A stretch of DNA of 64,000 bases, taken from positions 372,001-436,000 of the forward strand of contig SEMN01000001.1 of assembly GCA_005408345.1 (NCBI GenBank), read 5' to 3'. The stretch's first letter is position 1, and every line of letters begins with the position of its first letter. The DNA comes from Macquaria australasica (Eukaryota > Chordata > Actinopteri > Centrarchiformes > Percichthyidae). Below the pieces are notes generated by a model that saw only the letters and a program-made list of their open reading frames with translations, had not been told where the DNA came from and made no database searches. Of the stretch, positions 51,116-62,200 are shown in pieces. Position numbers and translations under genes: made by a program.

Positions 51116-52100
51116 GACTGTTGATGTTTGTCTTCTTTGACTGCAGGCTGTAACTGTATTGCACATCATAAAGAATTATACATCATATACCTCTTCTCAA
51201 AATTCAGTTGTACAGACATGTTACCATCTGTTTGTTAATGACATTTTTGTTTCTCCAACAATATTATTTCCAAATGGCTAAAAAGCCTCTAAAATCACCC
51301 AGGCACTTATTTATATGGACCTAGGGGTTGTGCTCAGGTTGTTTGCATCAAAAACAAAACAAAATCATCTTAACGACTGAAATCAAATGTATCATTGTTT
51401 AATTTATATTTTGCCATCAATATTTTCCTGTTTTACTTTACATTCTATCAGTATACAACATAAATATTTATCAGATATATGTGTGTGTGTGTGTGTGTTT
51501 GACCTATTCTATACCATCATCTTTTAGTAACTTAAACTTAAGTCTCAAATTTATTATAATACTAGACAGGTTGACAATCTTCAACTTCATTTTTATAAAA
51601 CTAAAAAAATATCTCAGTATTCCCTGAGATATTGTGGTACTCATATGGAATGCCAACCTAAATATTATTGAGAATTCATTATCATTTAAAACTTGGAAGA
51701 AACACATACATTAGATTCATGATGTTTAATTAATCTTTATTATGTCTAACTGATCTGTTCTTCTCTTCTTTTTTTTGATTAGTGTCATCTGATTGTTGCT
51801 ACAATGCTCTGATTATTTTGTGCGTCTCTTATTTTTCCTTTATTTATATTTTTATTTATGTGTATAGTATTTTAATGTGCAAAATGTATGCAAAGAAGCA
51901 GATATTTAGGCAAGTGGATGAGTTGGTCCTACTGTGTTGCACCCATAGACTGTGGTTCTTATAATACATCCATGGGTTGCACGCTATTGGCCACAGGCGA
52001 GGACTAAAACCGGTGTTACCATTATTTACCATTAGAGGGCAGTGATACTACTTGGATTAATCTAACCTGCCATAAAAAAAAGTTCACAAGAAGAAGTATC
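51116..52100. other. Intergenic, synj1 to cfap298
   Basis: This is AT-rich DNA with a short GT tract at about 51480-51500 and no supportable gene. From about 51940 to 52060 it resembles the edge of a dispersed fish repeat (CATAGACTGTGG...ACATCCATGGG, ATTAGAGGGCAGTG), but I cannot define its ends. Confidence 0.5.
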
Positions 52101-52496
52101 TGGCCTCTCTGACGGATCCTCATGCCGTCTGTAGCTAATGTCGCCGGTTGTAAACAAAGTGTGAGCTCAGTCTGAAAAGTTTAGCTTCTCGTTTTAATGC
52201 ACAGGTAAGTGTTGCAGTCACTGTAGAGAGATTGCCCTTTAAAATTGAGCCAGTGAATGTAAATCGTCATGCCGTATCACCGTGGCTAGTTAAAGGCTAG
52301 CTTGGTGTTTTTCTGGAGGCGTCCACACACGACTGTTGCTATGGTTACACTGTTTTCCTAAAGTCCCCTGGCGCTGCTTTTTACGCGGACGGATCTCCGT
52401 GTTGCCGCGGCTTCGTCCGGCAGCAGCGTCGCGTCAAACTTGCATCCCTAAACGTCTCTTTTAGGGGCATAAACAGGCGGTGAACTGCTTTGCAAG
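52100..52496 (+). promoter_or_regulatory. cfap298: cfap298 promoter and 5'UTR
   Basis: The sequence becomes CpG-rich. A strong donor (CACAG|GTAAGT) at 52204/52205 and an acceptor (TCTTTTAG) at 52464/52465 suggest a noncoding first exon ending at 52204, then a 32-nt UTR before the ATG. The start site itself is not visible, and 52100 is approximate. Confidence 0.5.
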
Positions 52497-54657
52497 ATGG
52501 TGCAGCTGCATGTGAAGCGTGGAGACGAGAGCCAGTTTCTGTTCGGCACCACCGTGGACGCGACTCTGGAGACGGTGATCCGGCAGATTACAGCCATTTA
52601 CAACGGGAGACTCAAAGTGGACAGAATATGTTCAGGTGAAAAAGACTACCCGGTACTTTCTGTACATAGTGAGAAGCTTCTGTAGGCTGCACTCACGCCT
52701 CTTGCTTTACTAGTATTTAAACTGGATAACAAAACACCACTAGCCTAGTTAAGCTGATATAAAGCAGAGACAAAGAATGTAACTTTACACATTCATGAGG
52801 GTGTAACCAGAAAGTGTTTTTATCCTTAAATAAGTGACTCTCAGTATTGGTACAGGTGGATGCTGTTGAATAACTAGGTTTCAACTACATTTCAGCACTA
52901 ACTCTCAGTATTTTACCTGTGACATGTCTCTGACATCTAGCAAATAAGATCTTGACGTAGACTTGCTTGTTCATGTATGTAACCCTCAGAGATCCCAGAG
53001 CTGGCAGACCACGGCATCACACTGCCACCCAACATGCAGGGGCTGACAGCGGAGCAGATTGTGGAGCTGAAACTGACAGATGAATGGGAAGACAAGTGCG
53101 TGCCCAGCGGAGGGCCAGTATTTAAAACAGATGAGATTGGGAGGAGGAACGGGCATGGTGAGACTATGACCTTTGACTGCGTATCATGCCGAACGTTGTC
53201 AGGAAGACCTTGACAGTTGAGATCCCCTTTAGACTTTCCTTTTCAGGGGTCACTTTGCATATGGAAACTGACACGTGGACAGAGATTTACCCCTCTTATA
53301 CATCTGATATTAAATCCCTATTGTGACTTGCATATTCTGCAATTAAATAATATTAAACATTATCAGTATGTCATTTCCTTGCCCCAGTTGATTGTGCATC
53401 CCAACTGTGGGTAACATACAGACAAACTACTATAAATGTTTTTGTGAAAAGGTTAATTTTCCAAGCATTTCTTTTAATTTGCATGAAAATATGTTGAGCA
53501 AATGGCATTTTATTTCTATGCAACCAGGAAAAATGATTTAGGTAATCTGACAATCCATCTCTTTACCTTCTACCAGCTCCAAATGATAAAATGAAAGAGG
53601 TGCTGATGAGAACAGTGGAGGAGGCAAAAGCACTCATCTCCAACGTGAGTATTAGTGTAAACACTAAATCTTATTTGTCTTCTTCACCAAAGGTCAGTAC
53701 TTTTGATTCAATCTGTCTTTCTCATCATCATCTTTCAGAAACAAGTTCAAGCTAACGTTTGTATCACCATGGCGATGGTAAAGGAAGCCCTGGATCAGCT
53801 AAGGGGTGCTGTCATGATTGTATACCCCATGGGGCTGCCTCCTCATGACCCTATAAGGATGGAGTTTGAGGACCGGGAAGACCTTTCAGGAACTCAGGTA
53901 AACAGCTGAACCTGTTTCAGTAATCAGAGTTTCCTAGAAGCTGTTGGCTGATGGCCACATGAAATTAGTATTCAGTCAACAACAAGGGCTTAAGTTACTA
54001 TGGTTTGGTACATTTGTAGGTGAAGTTGTCTTCACTGTCTCCTTAATAATTCTTTCACCTGTCTCTTTCTCCCTCCATTCCTCTGCATCTGCCCTCTCCA
54101 TCTGTCTCCGTACCTCAGGCATCTCTGCAGGTGATCACAGAGGGCGAGTGCCAGCTATGGTGGGCTGCCAAAGAGATGCAGAGGGGGAAAAAACTGCAGG
54201 ACTACATTGGCAAAAATGAAAAGACGAAGCTTGTGGTCAAAATCCAAAAGGTGAGAGCCATTTCAGCCAATCTGAAGAAATTGTCGTTTTATGCTTTTTT
54301 TTAGTTTTGAGAATAACTGTGATCCATTTGTTGCCGTTCCCTTCAGAAAGGGCATGGGGCACCAGCGAGAGAGCCTCTGATCACTGATGAGCAGCAAAAA
54401 CAGATGATGATGCATTACTACAGGAGGCAGGAGGAGCTCAAGGTGAGGAAAGGCTAAGCTACATTTTTTATTTAAACAGGTGCACACAAAAAAAATCACG
54501 TTCCTGTTTGTACTGAATGTGCCTTTCTAACCTCTGACATTTTCAGAAACTGGAGGTGGCAGACGATGATAGCTACCTGGACTCAGAGTGGTCAGACAGA
54601 CAGGCCCTCAAAAAACAGTTTCAAGGCCTCACCAACATCAAATGGGGGCCAAGATAA
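52497..54657 (+). CDS. cfap298: Cilia and flagella associated protein 298 (Kurly)
   Basis: Cytoplasmic factor needed for outer dynein arm assembly, cilia motility and polarity. Loss causes primary ciliary dyskinesia in people and the curly-tail kurly phenotype in zebrafish (established). Coding exons are 52497-52635, 52990-53157, 53577-53644, 53739-53897, 54119-54250, 54347-54442 and 54547-54657, giving 873 nt and 290 aa, the same length as the human protein. It starts MVQLHVKRGDESQFL. Family blocks include LPPNMQGLT, CVPSGG, ALDQLRGAVMIVYPMGLPP, RMEFEDREDLSGTQ, QLWWAAKEM, YIGKNEKTK and the RRQEELK tail region ending IKWGPR. All junctions are GT-AG and the frame is intact. It follows synj1 on the same strand, as neighbours do in human 21q22. 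Confidence 0.96.
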
Positions 54658-54997
54658 AGACCACCACCGCGCAGATTCCCACCTTGGACCTGCTGCTCTG
54701 ACCTGGTTCTTTTTCAGCTCTGTATGCAACTGACTAAGATGCCTTATCACAATCCTGAAACCAGTTTCCTGCCTGTGTTATTTAAGGTCTTCCAGAGAAT
54801 ATTCTACACAGAAGATGTGTTGTTATGCCTTGGAGTAGATGTATTTCTGAAATGAAATGTCAAGACGACCTTTGGACATATTGTATGACACAACAGGTAA
54901 TGATGTCGTGATAAACCTGATTTATTTGAACTTAATGTCTTCCTTGACCCATTGTTTTAACCCTGTTGTAAAGTTACATTTTTATTGATGCTGTGCA

Positions 54998-55003
54998 AAT
55001 AAA
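54998..55003 (+). terminator. cfap298: cfap298 poly(A) signal
   Basis: AATAAA lies 341 nt after the stop codon, in AT-rich DNA. It is the first canonical signal downstream, so the 3'UTR is about 360 nt. Confidence 0.6.
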
Positions 55004-55252
55004 ATTACATTTAAGTTTAATCTAAATTTACTATACATTTGTATTTTGTGAAAACATAAAAATAAAAAAATCAAATAGAATGTTTTCCAATGTAGCCTGT
55101 GTATACACAGCGTTCATACATGGTGTATTAATGACGTGTTAACATTCAACAAATCTCAGAGGTAGTGATTCAACTGGACCACAGTTTTACATCCCTTGTT
55201 GTGCCAGGGACAAGGATGCTACACCTTTCCTCTCTTTGTCTCCCATCAGTGG

Positions 55253-55276
55253 CACACACACACACACACACACACA
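55253..55276. repeat. (CA)n microsatellite
   Basis: A pure CA tract of 24 nt lies in the convergent intergenic region between cfap298 and eva1c. Confidence 0.9.
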
Positions 55277-55779
55277 AGCACACCTCTGAAGGTCCGTGCT
55301 GCTCTGAGGCAGGAAGTTACAACATAGTAGGTGGTCATTCCAGCTCTTGTCCCAGCGAGGATGAGGAAGCCGTAGAGTTCAGAGTGAGAGCGTTTTCATT
55401 CGCTGGATGGTTGAACTGTGTGGAACTGTTGACAGAGCCAATGCAGTGATTCAGAGTGGTGTGGCAGGTTTCAGGGAACAACACATTAATAAAAAAACAT
55501 CCTGGACGTAATGTGTAGATTCAAAGGATGTTTTGGATCTGGATCCTCCAGCAGATTCAGTTTCTCGTATCTCTCCCTTGTGTGCATGTTGTCCTTGTCT
55601 CTCTCCCCTTCTTTGTGTTCGTTTCCTTTCTCCTACCTATGTGATTGGTGTGCTTGAACTTTGCCTTTTGTGAGTCTGTGTAGCCTGGTCCTCTTACAGG
55701 GTCTCCATGGCGGAGAGGAGGTCCTGTGGCTCAGGTCTTATCTGTTTGGCAGCATCTAGAAGTTGCTTGACGTCCTCCC

Positions 55780-56095
55780 GGGTCTATGTTACAATCTATT
55801 TATAATTTTTTCATCCTGATTGTCCATACTGTAATTTTACTACAGTATGTTGGTCTATTCTGTACACATGACATCTATTGCATGTCTGTCCATCCTGGAA
55901 GAGGGATTCCTCCTCTGTTGCTCTTCCTGAGGTTTCTTCCATTTTTTTCCCAGTAAAGGGTATTTTTTTTTTAATCTGAATTGAGGGTTTAAGAATAGAG
56001 GGTGTTGCTGTACAGATTGTAAAGCCCCTTGAGGCACATTTCTGATATTGGGCTATATAAATAAAAAATAAAATAAATACAATATTTAAACAATT
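55780..56095 (+). mobile_element. 3' portion of a common teleost dispersed repeat
   Basis: The block CTGTACACATGACATCTATTG ... CTGTTGCTCTTCCTGAGG ... GTACAGATTGTAAAGCCCC ... GATATTGGGCTATATAAATAAA and its A-rich end match, from memory, a repeat found thousands of times in teleost genomes, with the conserved tail usual for non-LTR-derived copies. It has no protein frame. The 5' edge is unclear and the family is not assigned. It lies downstream of both convergent genes. Confidence 0.7.
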
Positions 56096-56362
56096 GCAGA
56101 ATTTATATGACCACCCATTTTACAGCATTAAACCCTGTTGATCCTTTAAAAATGGCCAGTACTGCAGTTTCACCAAAACGTTACATCCTTCACATACTGA
56201 GAGCTCCTGCAAAAATGGCAAAACACACGACAAACTGCTTTACAATGTAAATAAAACAAAACAAGTTTCTTGTTTTGCTAATAATCAAAGGCTGGGAGCT
56301 GCTGCAGATAATCCTGAAAAAATCCTGAAGGTGCTGAACAGCATCCAGGGATCACGGTTTAG

Positions 56363-59300
56363 TTAACATGAGCTGCCATTCAGATAGGCATTCATCCATA
56401 TCTCCTGTATGATCATCTCCCTGCGCTCAATCCTCTCTGCCCGTTCGGCTGCCTCGCTCACATAAGTCACTTCCTCCCAGCCGTATATCGCCTTCCTTTC
56501 TGCGGCCGAGATTAAAGAGCTTTCTGTTCCCTCTTCGTCATCATCATCATCATCTTCTTCTTCATCCTCATCAGCATCCTCCTCCTGACAGTTGACATTC
56601 TGGCTAGGAGACTTGACAGCTGGTGTGAGTCTGTGATCTCTGAGCGGGCGCCCTCTGCAGGTCACTCGGACGGACACAGCCAGCAGTGTGAGCAGAAGAC
56701 CAACGCACACGCTGGAGGTGAACAGCAGCGCTGCCATTTCTGGATGCTCTGTGTAGGAAATGAAGGGAGGAGATGTATAAAACCTGGATTCGATTCATGA
56801 GTGCATGCGTGCATTCATGTCAATACTGTTTACCTTTGATGTAGGCATAGGTCAGGAGAGAGTTGCTCATCATAGCTCCTGAGTTGTCTGGCCTTCTAGA
56901 CCCTTTGGAGAAAGGCTCCTCCAGATCTGCAGGAGGAGCTGTTGTGAAAATTAGAATTAAGATGTGAGATAAGATGCCACAGAAGACCTGGAATTGCAAC
57001 AGATGGGGTTACCTTTTTCTGTGTCCACAGTAGGAGGTGAGGTGGAGCGGAATATGTAAGGGTCTGCCTCCCTTAGTAAGGTCTGCGGTACTATTGGAGG
57101 GGAGACAGAAGAGACACTCTTTATATTGCTGTGGACAAATTGATCCAGACTCTGTGTATTGGTGAATCTACAGTAGATCATTCATCAGCACGCCACTTCC
57201 CACATCCAAATCTCTGCAAGAACTGGGCCCACAATGGAATGACATTGTCATAATTATGAATACTTTGTCCAATTGTGTTGATAACCGGTCTACAAGGTTA
57301 ACACACATTGTTTCGTGCTAGATGGAGCCAACAGAGCCAGTCAGAATAAACCAGGCTGAAGTCAAATCTCCAAACTTTTAATACATGAACAATGTTGCTG
57401 CATGACCTCACTGGCATCTGTGCCAATCGTAGGAAGTTTACCAGGATGTCAACCTCAACCCGCAAATCTGAGCTCACAGTCTATTATTCCCCGCTACTGT
57501 GTTGTTGGGTGCGATACGATAAGAACAGCTGATGGCGGAGATCAGCAGATAAGAATCTGCAGTAGGAAACTACAAATGTTCACTTCAAGGAACAGTCACA
57601 TAACAAATAAGGCAAAAATAACAACAGACATGACGTGAGCTATCCGTAATATCGCGTAAGCCTGTTCCTATTTTGAAACCTCTCTCTAATTTATAACCAG
57701 GCTTGTAATTGTATCGTGTAAATGAGGAAGCAGAAAGAGTCCTACCACAAGAATAGACTACACTGAGGTACTTCCTGGTTCCTGGAAAGCAGGGGTCCCT
57801 AAAGGTCTGGTTGCTGACAGCAACAACACACTTCTGTTTGCTGTAGCAGGACTTGGACACCAAGTGTACAGCCTCGTGGTTCAGACACTCTGTAGGGAAT
57901 AGCAAAGAGAAACTCAGAGAGCCAGTCATTGAATAAGAAACACTGAGTTTGTGTGTGTGTAATGCTCACTCAAGTTCTGGACTAAGCTCACTGATATGTA
58001 GCTGCAATAGGCGGACCACTGATTCAATGTTTTACAGATGTTTGGGTGTAGTTTAACTACAGTGAAATCACCTTTTTGGGCAGCCATCTGGTGTTTGTTT
58101 TCCCGGCAAAGCAAATAGTTAAGTCAGAGCATCGATGTTAGTTCAATGTCACCTCCAAATGGTTTTTGCTAAAGCATTCAGTGGCCAGATAAGTTGAAAG
58201 CATTGTGCCATAACATTGTAAAATATAATTTGGTAGAATTACTAACAAATGACAATGAAATCTAGCTTTTATCTCTCACCATTCGTATAGGCCTTTTTCA
58301 CAGCAGACATTTTGACTTGTCGTACCAGGAAAAGCACAGGTGTACTCAATAACAGTAACAATGGCTGGGGCACATCCAAATGGAATGCAGCCATTATTGA
58401 TGTCATTAGTTACACCTGTGCTTTTTCTGCTATGGTGTGCCAAAATGCCACATTTCCCAAAAAATCCCATCACTTTGTGTCTTTGTGATTTTAGTGAACA
58501 GATTAGAGCTGATATTTCCATAGGACCTTTACTCATATCACCATCTGGCATAGGCCTTTTTCACAGTCATGTCACAGTAGGAAAAGTACAGTTGTAAATA
58601 ATAAAACTAATGGTGTCTGAATTTCATTTAGCTGCTTCAGTTTCAAGGGTCCTGGTATTGTGCACGCTGGCTCACTGTCACGCTGTCATGACTTAGTCGG
58701 ACACTTGAATAGAAAAGAGCCATCGTTGTGATTTTCCTACTCTGACAAGTACAAATGTCTGCTGTGAAAAAGGCAGCTGTGTCTGATATCACTCCCTTGT
58801 TCACTCATTCACTACTCCCTATATAAGACACTCAATAGTTTTCTCTTTAGTGAGCAGTAAAGTGAGATTCTGGACGCTTACTTTTCATCGACATTTTGTG
58901 TCGTTGTGCCCACAGTACTTTTTTTGTTCCATTGTGGAATTTTAGAGGACTGTCTAGTGGATAACTTTACACACTAGAATTCAGACACTCAAATAAAATG
59001 GCAGACAGGAAATATAGTGCACTACATAGTAAATATGGAGTGATTTTGGACACAGCCCTATTGAATCAGAATCAGGTTTATTGCCAAGTAGGTTTTCATA
59101 TAAAATGCTATATATTGCCTGTTTAAACTGTCAGAGTAGTGAAACCTATCACATTCAGCTGATGACCTGTTGGGCATGCTAAAAGTAATCTTCCTAAAAC
59201 TTTCTACTTTCACTATATAAAATAGTTTCTCAAGACACTGCATTCCTGGCTTCATTGTTCACCTTGTAAAAGGAAACATCTGTTAGTTACCACCATATGA

Positions 59301-61805
59301 GAATACTGAATATCCCGTTGGCTCACCAAATGGGGGTGGTCTTGTCAGGTGTGAGGGGCAGGTGTCAGTCTGACCCAGACTTCTCCCATAGACAGCTGCA
59401 TAGATGTTCAGAACCCTGGGGGGCTTACAGCGCAGGATCATCGTCTCTCCCTCACACACCACATGTCTTTTGTGTTCAGCTGAGTGAGGGGAAAAAAATA
59501 AAAAGGATGAGGAGGAGAAGGAGATGATGGCAGTGGGAAACTGAGGGGTTAGGATTGGGGGAAGGGGTGAGATTTTTGTGTAAAGCTGTGCAGCTATTCC
59601 ATGCTCATCTACCAGTAAATGTGTGAGAGAAACTGTTGCTGAAAGGGGATACGACAATAAAATAAGGTTGTGAACAGGTAAGGACAAATGGGAATTGAGC
59701 TGCTGAACTCACTTGGTTTACACTTGTAGTCCACATGGAGGTATTTGGCAGTGCCAGGACAGGGGTCCTTCCCAAACAGCAGGTGGTTGACAGGCAGCTG
59801 GCAATCTCTGTGGCTCTGACACTCCGACAGCAGCTTCTGCACAGCAAACGCAGGGACAGTAAGCCTTTAGTAGAACACAGGATTTGATGTGACAATCCAC
59901 AGTGAGCACTATGTAAATAAGATGCAAAAAGAATGATGCACAAACTGGCAGACAACTGGAAGACAGTGAGCTGCGCCCTCATAAACCTACATTACCATTA
60001 AACAGTCAGCAGCATTCACCAGCCAGCTCATCTAAAGGCGGTGTGTTCGCTACAAAACTAAAACACATATGGGGAGAAAACTTTCTCCACTAAATCAGCT
60101 ATTACTGGTGAACACCCACTTATACACAAGTGACCCAGCGAGAGTGAAAAGTGCTGTACGTCCCCATGCATAAAATGCACCTGTAGAGCAGTAAAAGCTG
60201 AGCAGCTGTGGTTGTGGGCCCCGAGCAGAGGGTCTGGGTCTGCTCTGCACAGCCACGCCGCACCGCTCCCATAGAAGGCGGACTGGATGGAGATGGTGGA
60301 GTGACGTGGACAGTGGAGTCGCAGAGGCTGTCCGTCACACGCGTGAGCAGAGTGACTGGTGATGATCCTGGACAGGTAGTCTGTTACGCAAAAGGCAGTG
60401 GTTAGGCTGTAATGCACGTGGAAACATACAGATGCATTAAAGGGACACGCCACTGATTTTACACATGAAGTTCAGTTTGCTTGTCATGAGGAGTACTACT
60501 CAGCCTGACTGAAAATAGTAGTTTAACGTCATCAGGGTCATCTGAGCTTGGGCGTGAGACTTACTGTTTTTGACAGAAAGCCTGCATTATGAATTAGAGG
60601 AGTGGGGTTTGAAAGAAGGGGGCATTTACAAGGCAGGGAGGATCTAATGAAAGGTCCTATTGAGATGCATTATGGGAAATGTAGGATCCAACATTTTTGG
60701 ACCTTGGCCCATACTAGAGACTAAAAGTCAGGCCTCTGTCACAGTTGTTGTGTCTGTTTCCACCCCTGTAAGTAATAGTGGACTTGGAGGGCAGGTGGAA
60801 ATAGACCCAACAACTTAAAAACTTGAATGAAAAAGGATTTTAACTTTGAAGCAACGTAATACCATTGAAAAATTGTTTTAAAGATTTTTTCAATCTACTG
60901 CATCTGTGGTTTCGGATCAGTTTGTTTGGCCTCTTTGGAGCTCTGTTAGTTGTCTCATGTTGCTTCACCACTCACTCATCAAAGTGGTGCTGACTGCCAG
61001 AACTCTTTCCTGGGTGGCAAACTCCGCCAACTGGCATTCAACCTAATATTACCTACCTTTGTTGCACGGTGTGTAGATGTGATTAAGTTACTTCTGATTC
61101 AAAGTCCTTTATCTTGAGATGTTTACATTTTTTTTTGTCTTATAGAAAAGGACTCAGAAGTGATTGAAATAGATTAGATGGACTGTTTAGATAAAACACT
61201 GGGAAATCATTCTCTACATAACACAGTGCTGAGACTGGCTTGTCTCTAACACCATTGAGTTAAGCAATTGATGCTAGTCTCTCACCTCCAGTGTAAACAT
61301 TACTTTGCCTACCAGTTGTATATGACAAGACAGTAACTACAATGACAAAATGAGACATGTATTTTACTCCTCACACTTTGTCTGTGTTTACATTACCCCT
61401 TCTCAGACAGGTGTGCAGTTCCGTGCCAAATCTTAAGCGGGATCTTTGGGACAAATGGCAGGTATTTTAGGAACACTGGCAATGTGATAAAGACTAGAAC
61501 CACCTTAACTATTACACCATGTTTCATACCCCCACTGTAGCTATTATTATACCACTTATAACAGGACAGCCTCATACCAACCCTAAGTAACAACACCACT
61601 TTCAGTTAGGGGGCTTATTGGGACAAAACCATTCTGATGTAGCCCCCTCCTCCTCCCACTGCATCATCACCACCACCACCATCATCTTACTTGAAAAGTC
61701 AGCCAGTCCGTTCATGCGTCTGGTCCACAGGAGTAAAGTCAGGTAGAAGAGGCTGTGGCTCCAGTCTAGTCCCTGGCAAGGACGCGTCCCGCTCATGACT
61801 CGCAT
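56363..61805 (-). CDS. eva1c: Eva-1 homolog C, SUEL-lectin membrane protein
   Basis: Single-pass membrane protein related to C. elegans EVA-1, a Slit/heparin-binding receptor in axon guidance. Coding exons in order of translation are 61691-61805, 60181-60380, 59713-59836, 59327-59479, 57746-57889, 57013-57090, 56834-56938 and 56363-56748, giving 1305 nt and 434 aa (human 441). A short hydrophobic segment (SLFYLTLLLW) near the N-terminus is the likely signal. Two galactose-binding SUEL lectin domains follow, at about 45-140 (ACDGQPLRLHCPRHSTIS, CPGTAKYLHVDYKC) and 149-245 (VCEGETMILRC, NIYAAVYGR, CFPGTRKYLSVVYSC). The transmembrane helix is about 312-333. The cytoplasmic tail has a long Asp/Glu run (362-379) and ends with the conserved ERIERREMIIQEIWMN block. 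The ATG at 61805 is the only in-frame ATG before the upstream stop that leaves the signal region intact. It is convergent with cfap298. Confidence 0.93.
58291..58774. mobile_element. MITE with near-perfect inverted ends, eva1c intron
   Basis: The left end GCCTTTTTCACAGCAGACATT and the right end read on the other strand agree over 31 nt except for two positions, and no transposase frame lies between (484 bp). A further GGCCTTTTTCACAG copy sits inside at about 58552. An inner inverted pair (AAAGCACAGGTGTA at about 58331 against TACACCTGTGCTTT at about 58411) is also present. It therefore looks composite or nested. The target duplication is not clear. Confidence 0.75.
58773..59059. mobile_element. 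Second MITE abutting the first, eva1c intron
   Basis: The left end CAGCTGTGTCTGATATCACTCC resembles the right end read on the other strand, AGGGCTGTGTCCAAAATCACTCC. Internal blocks TTCACTCATTCACTACTCCC and AGTGCACTACATAGTAAATA are typical of a very common teleost nonautonomous DNA transposon (recalled). It is about 287 bp and noncoding. It starts where the preceding element ends. Confidence 0.7.
59062..59100. repeat. Fragment of a dispersed repeat (AATCAGGTTTATTGCC)
   Basis: GAATCAGAATCAGGTTTATTGCCAAGTAGG is a motif I recall from many fish genomes. Only about 40 nt are recognisable here, immediately after the second MITE. Confidence 0.5.
60439..61000. repeat. Probable dispersed repeat in eva1c intron 1
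   Basis: AAAGGGACACGCCACTGATTTTACAC at the left and blocks such as GATGCATTATGGGAAATGTAGG and CTCTTTGGAGCTCTGTTAG are familiar from dispersed fish repeats. Boundaries are uncertain, and there is no protein frame or clear inverted end. Confidence 0.45.
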
Positions 61806-62200
61806 CCCCTGTCTCTGAGACCATATTAAAGAGACTCGAAAAGTCACTGCAGGCTACAGGACTTCACACACACAAAAAAGAAAAACATTCAAATAGGTCA
61901 AATGACCCGCGAGAGAGCGCCCCCGCTTCATCCATCTGTTTTCCTTCACAGAAAATATCACCTTAAACCCGATGAAGCACAAAACAGCCTCTATCCCGCT
62001 GCAGTAATGGACCACAGCGGAGGTTAGAAATAGCAGCTGCGCAACAAGTTGGTCAAAACTGACAGACGAGGTGATTAATCCGACGCGTGGTGATACTCCT
62101 AGTCCGACTTCCCTACTGTTCAACGCCGCAGATTTGTGAATAGATGCATGTGGAGACTGAAAGCGTCTTACAGTAACAGCTGAGTGGGAATTATGGTGTG
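61806..62200 (-). promoter_or_regulatory. eva1c: eva1c 5'UTR and promoter region
   Basis: The DNA upstream of the ATG is CpG-richer than its surroundings (GACCCGCGAGAGAGCGCCCCCGC, CCGACGCG). Read on the minus strand, an in-frame stop lies at about 61855, so no longer N-terminus is available in this exon. The start site and any further noncoding exon are not visible. Confidence 0.45.

Noticed and set aside
59283..59982. Minus-strand frames longer than the eva1c exons, suggesting extra protein
   Set aside because: They read through good splice sites at 59327/59479 and 59713/59836. Only the bounded parts continue the lectin domains.
61806..61847. Upstream GTG as the eva1c start
   Set aside because: A GTG start is unlikely in a vertebrate nuclear gene. 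The ATG at 61805 is in frame and gives a suitable signal region.
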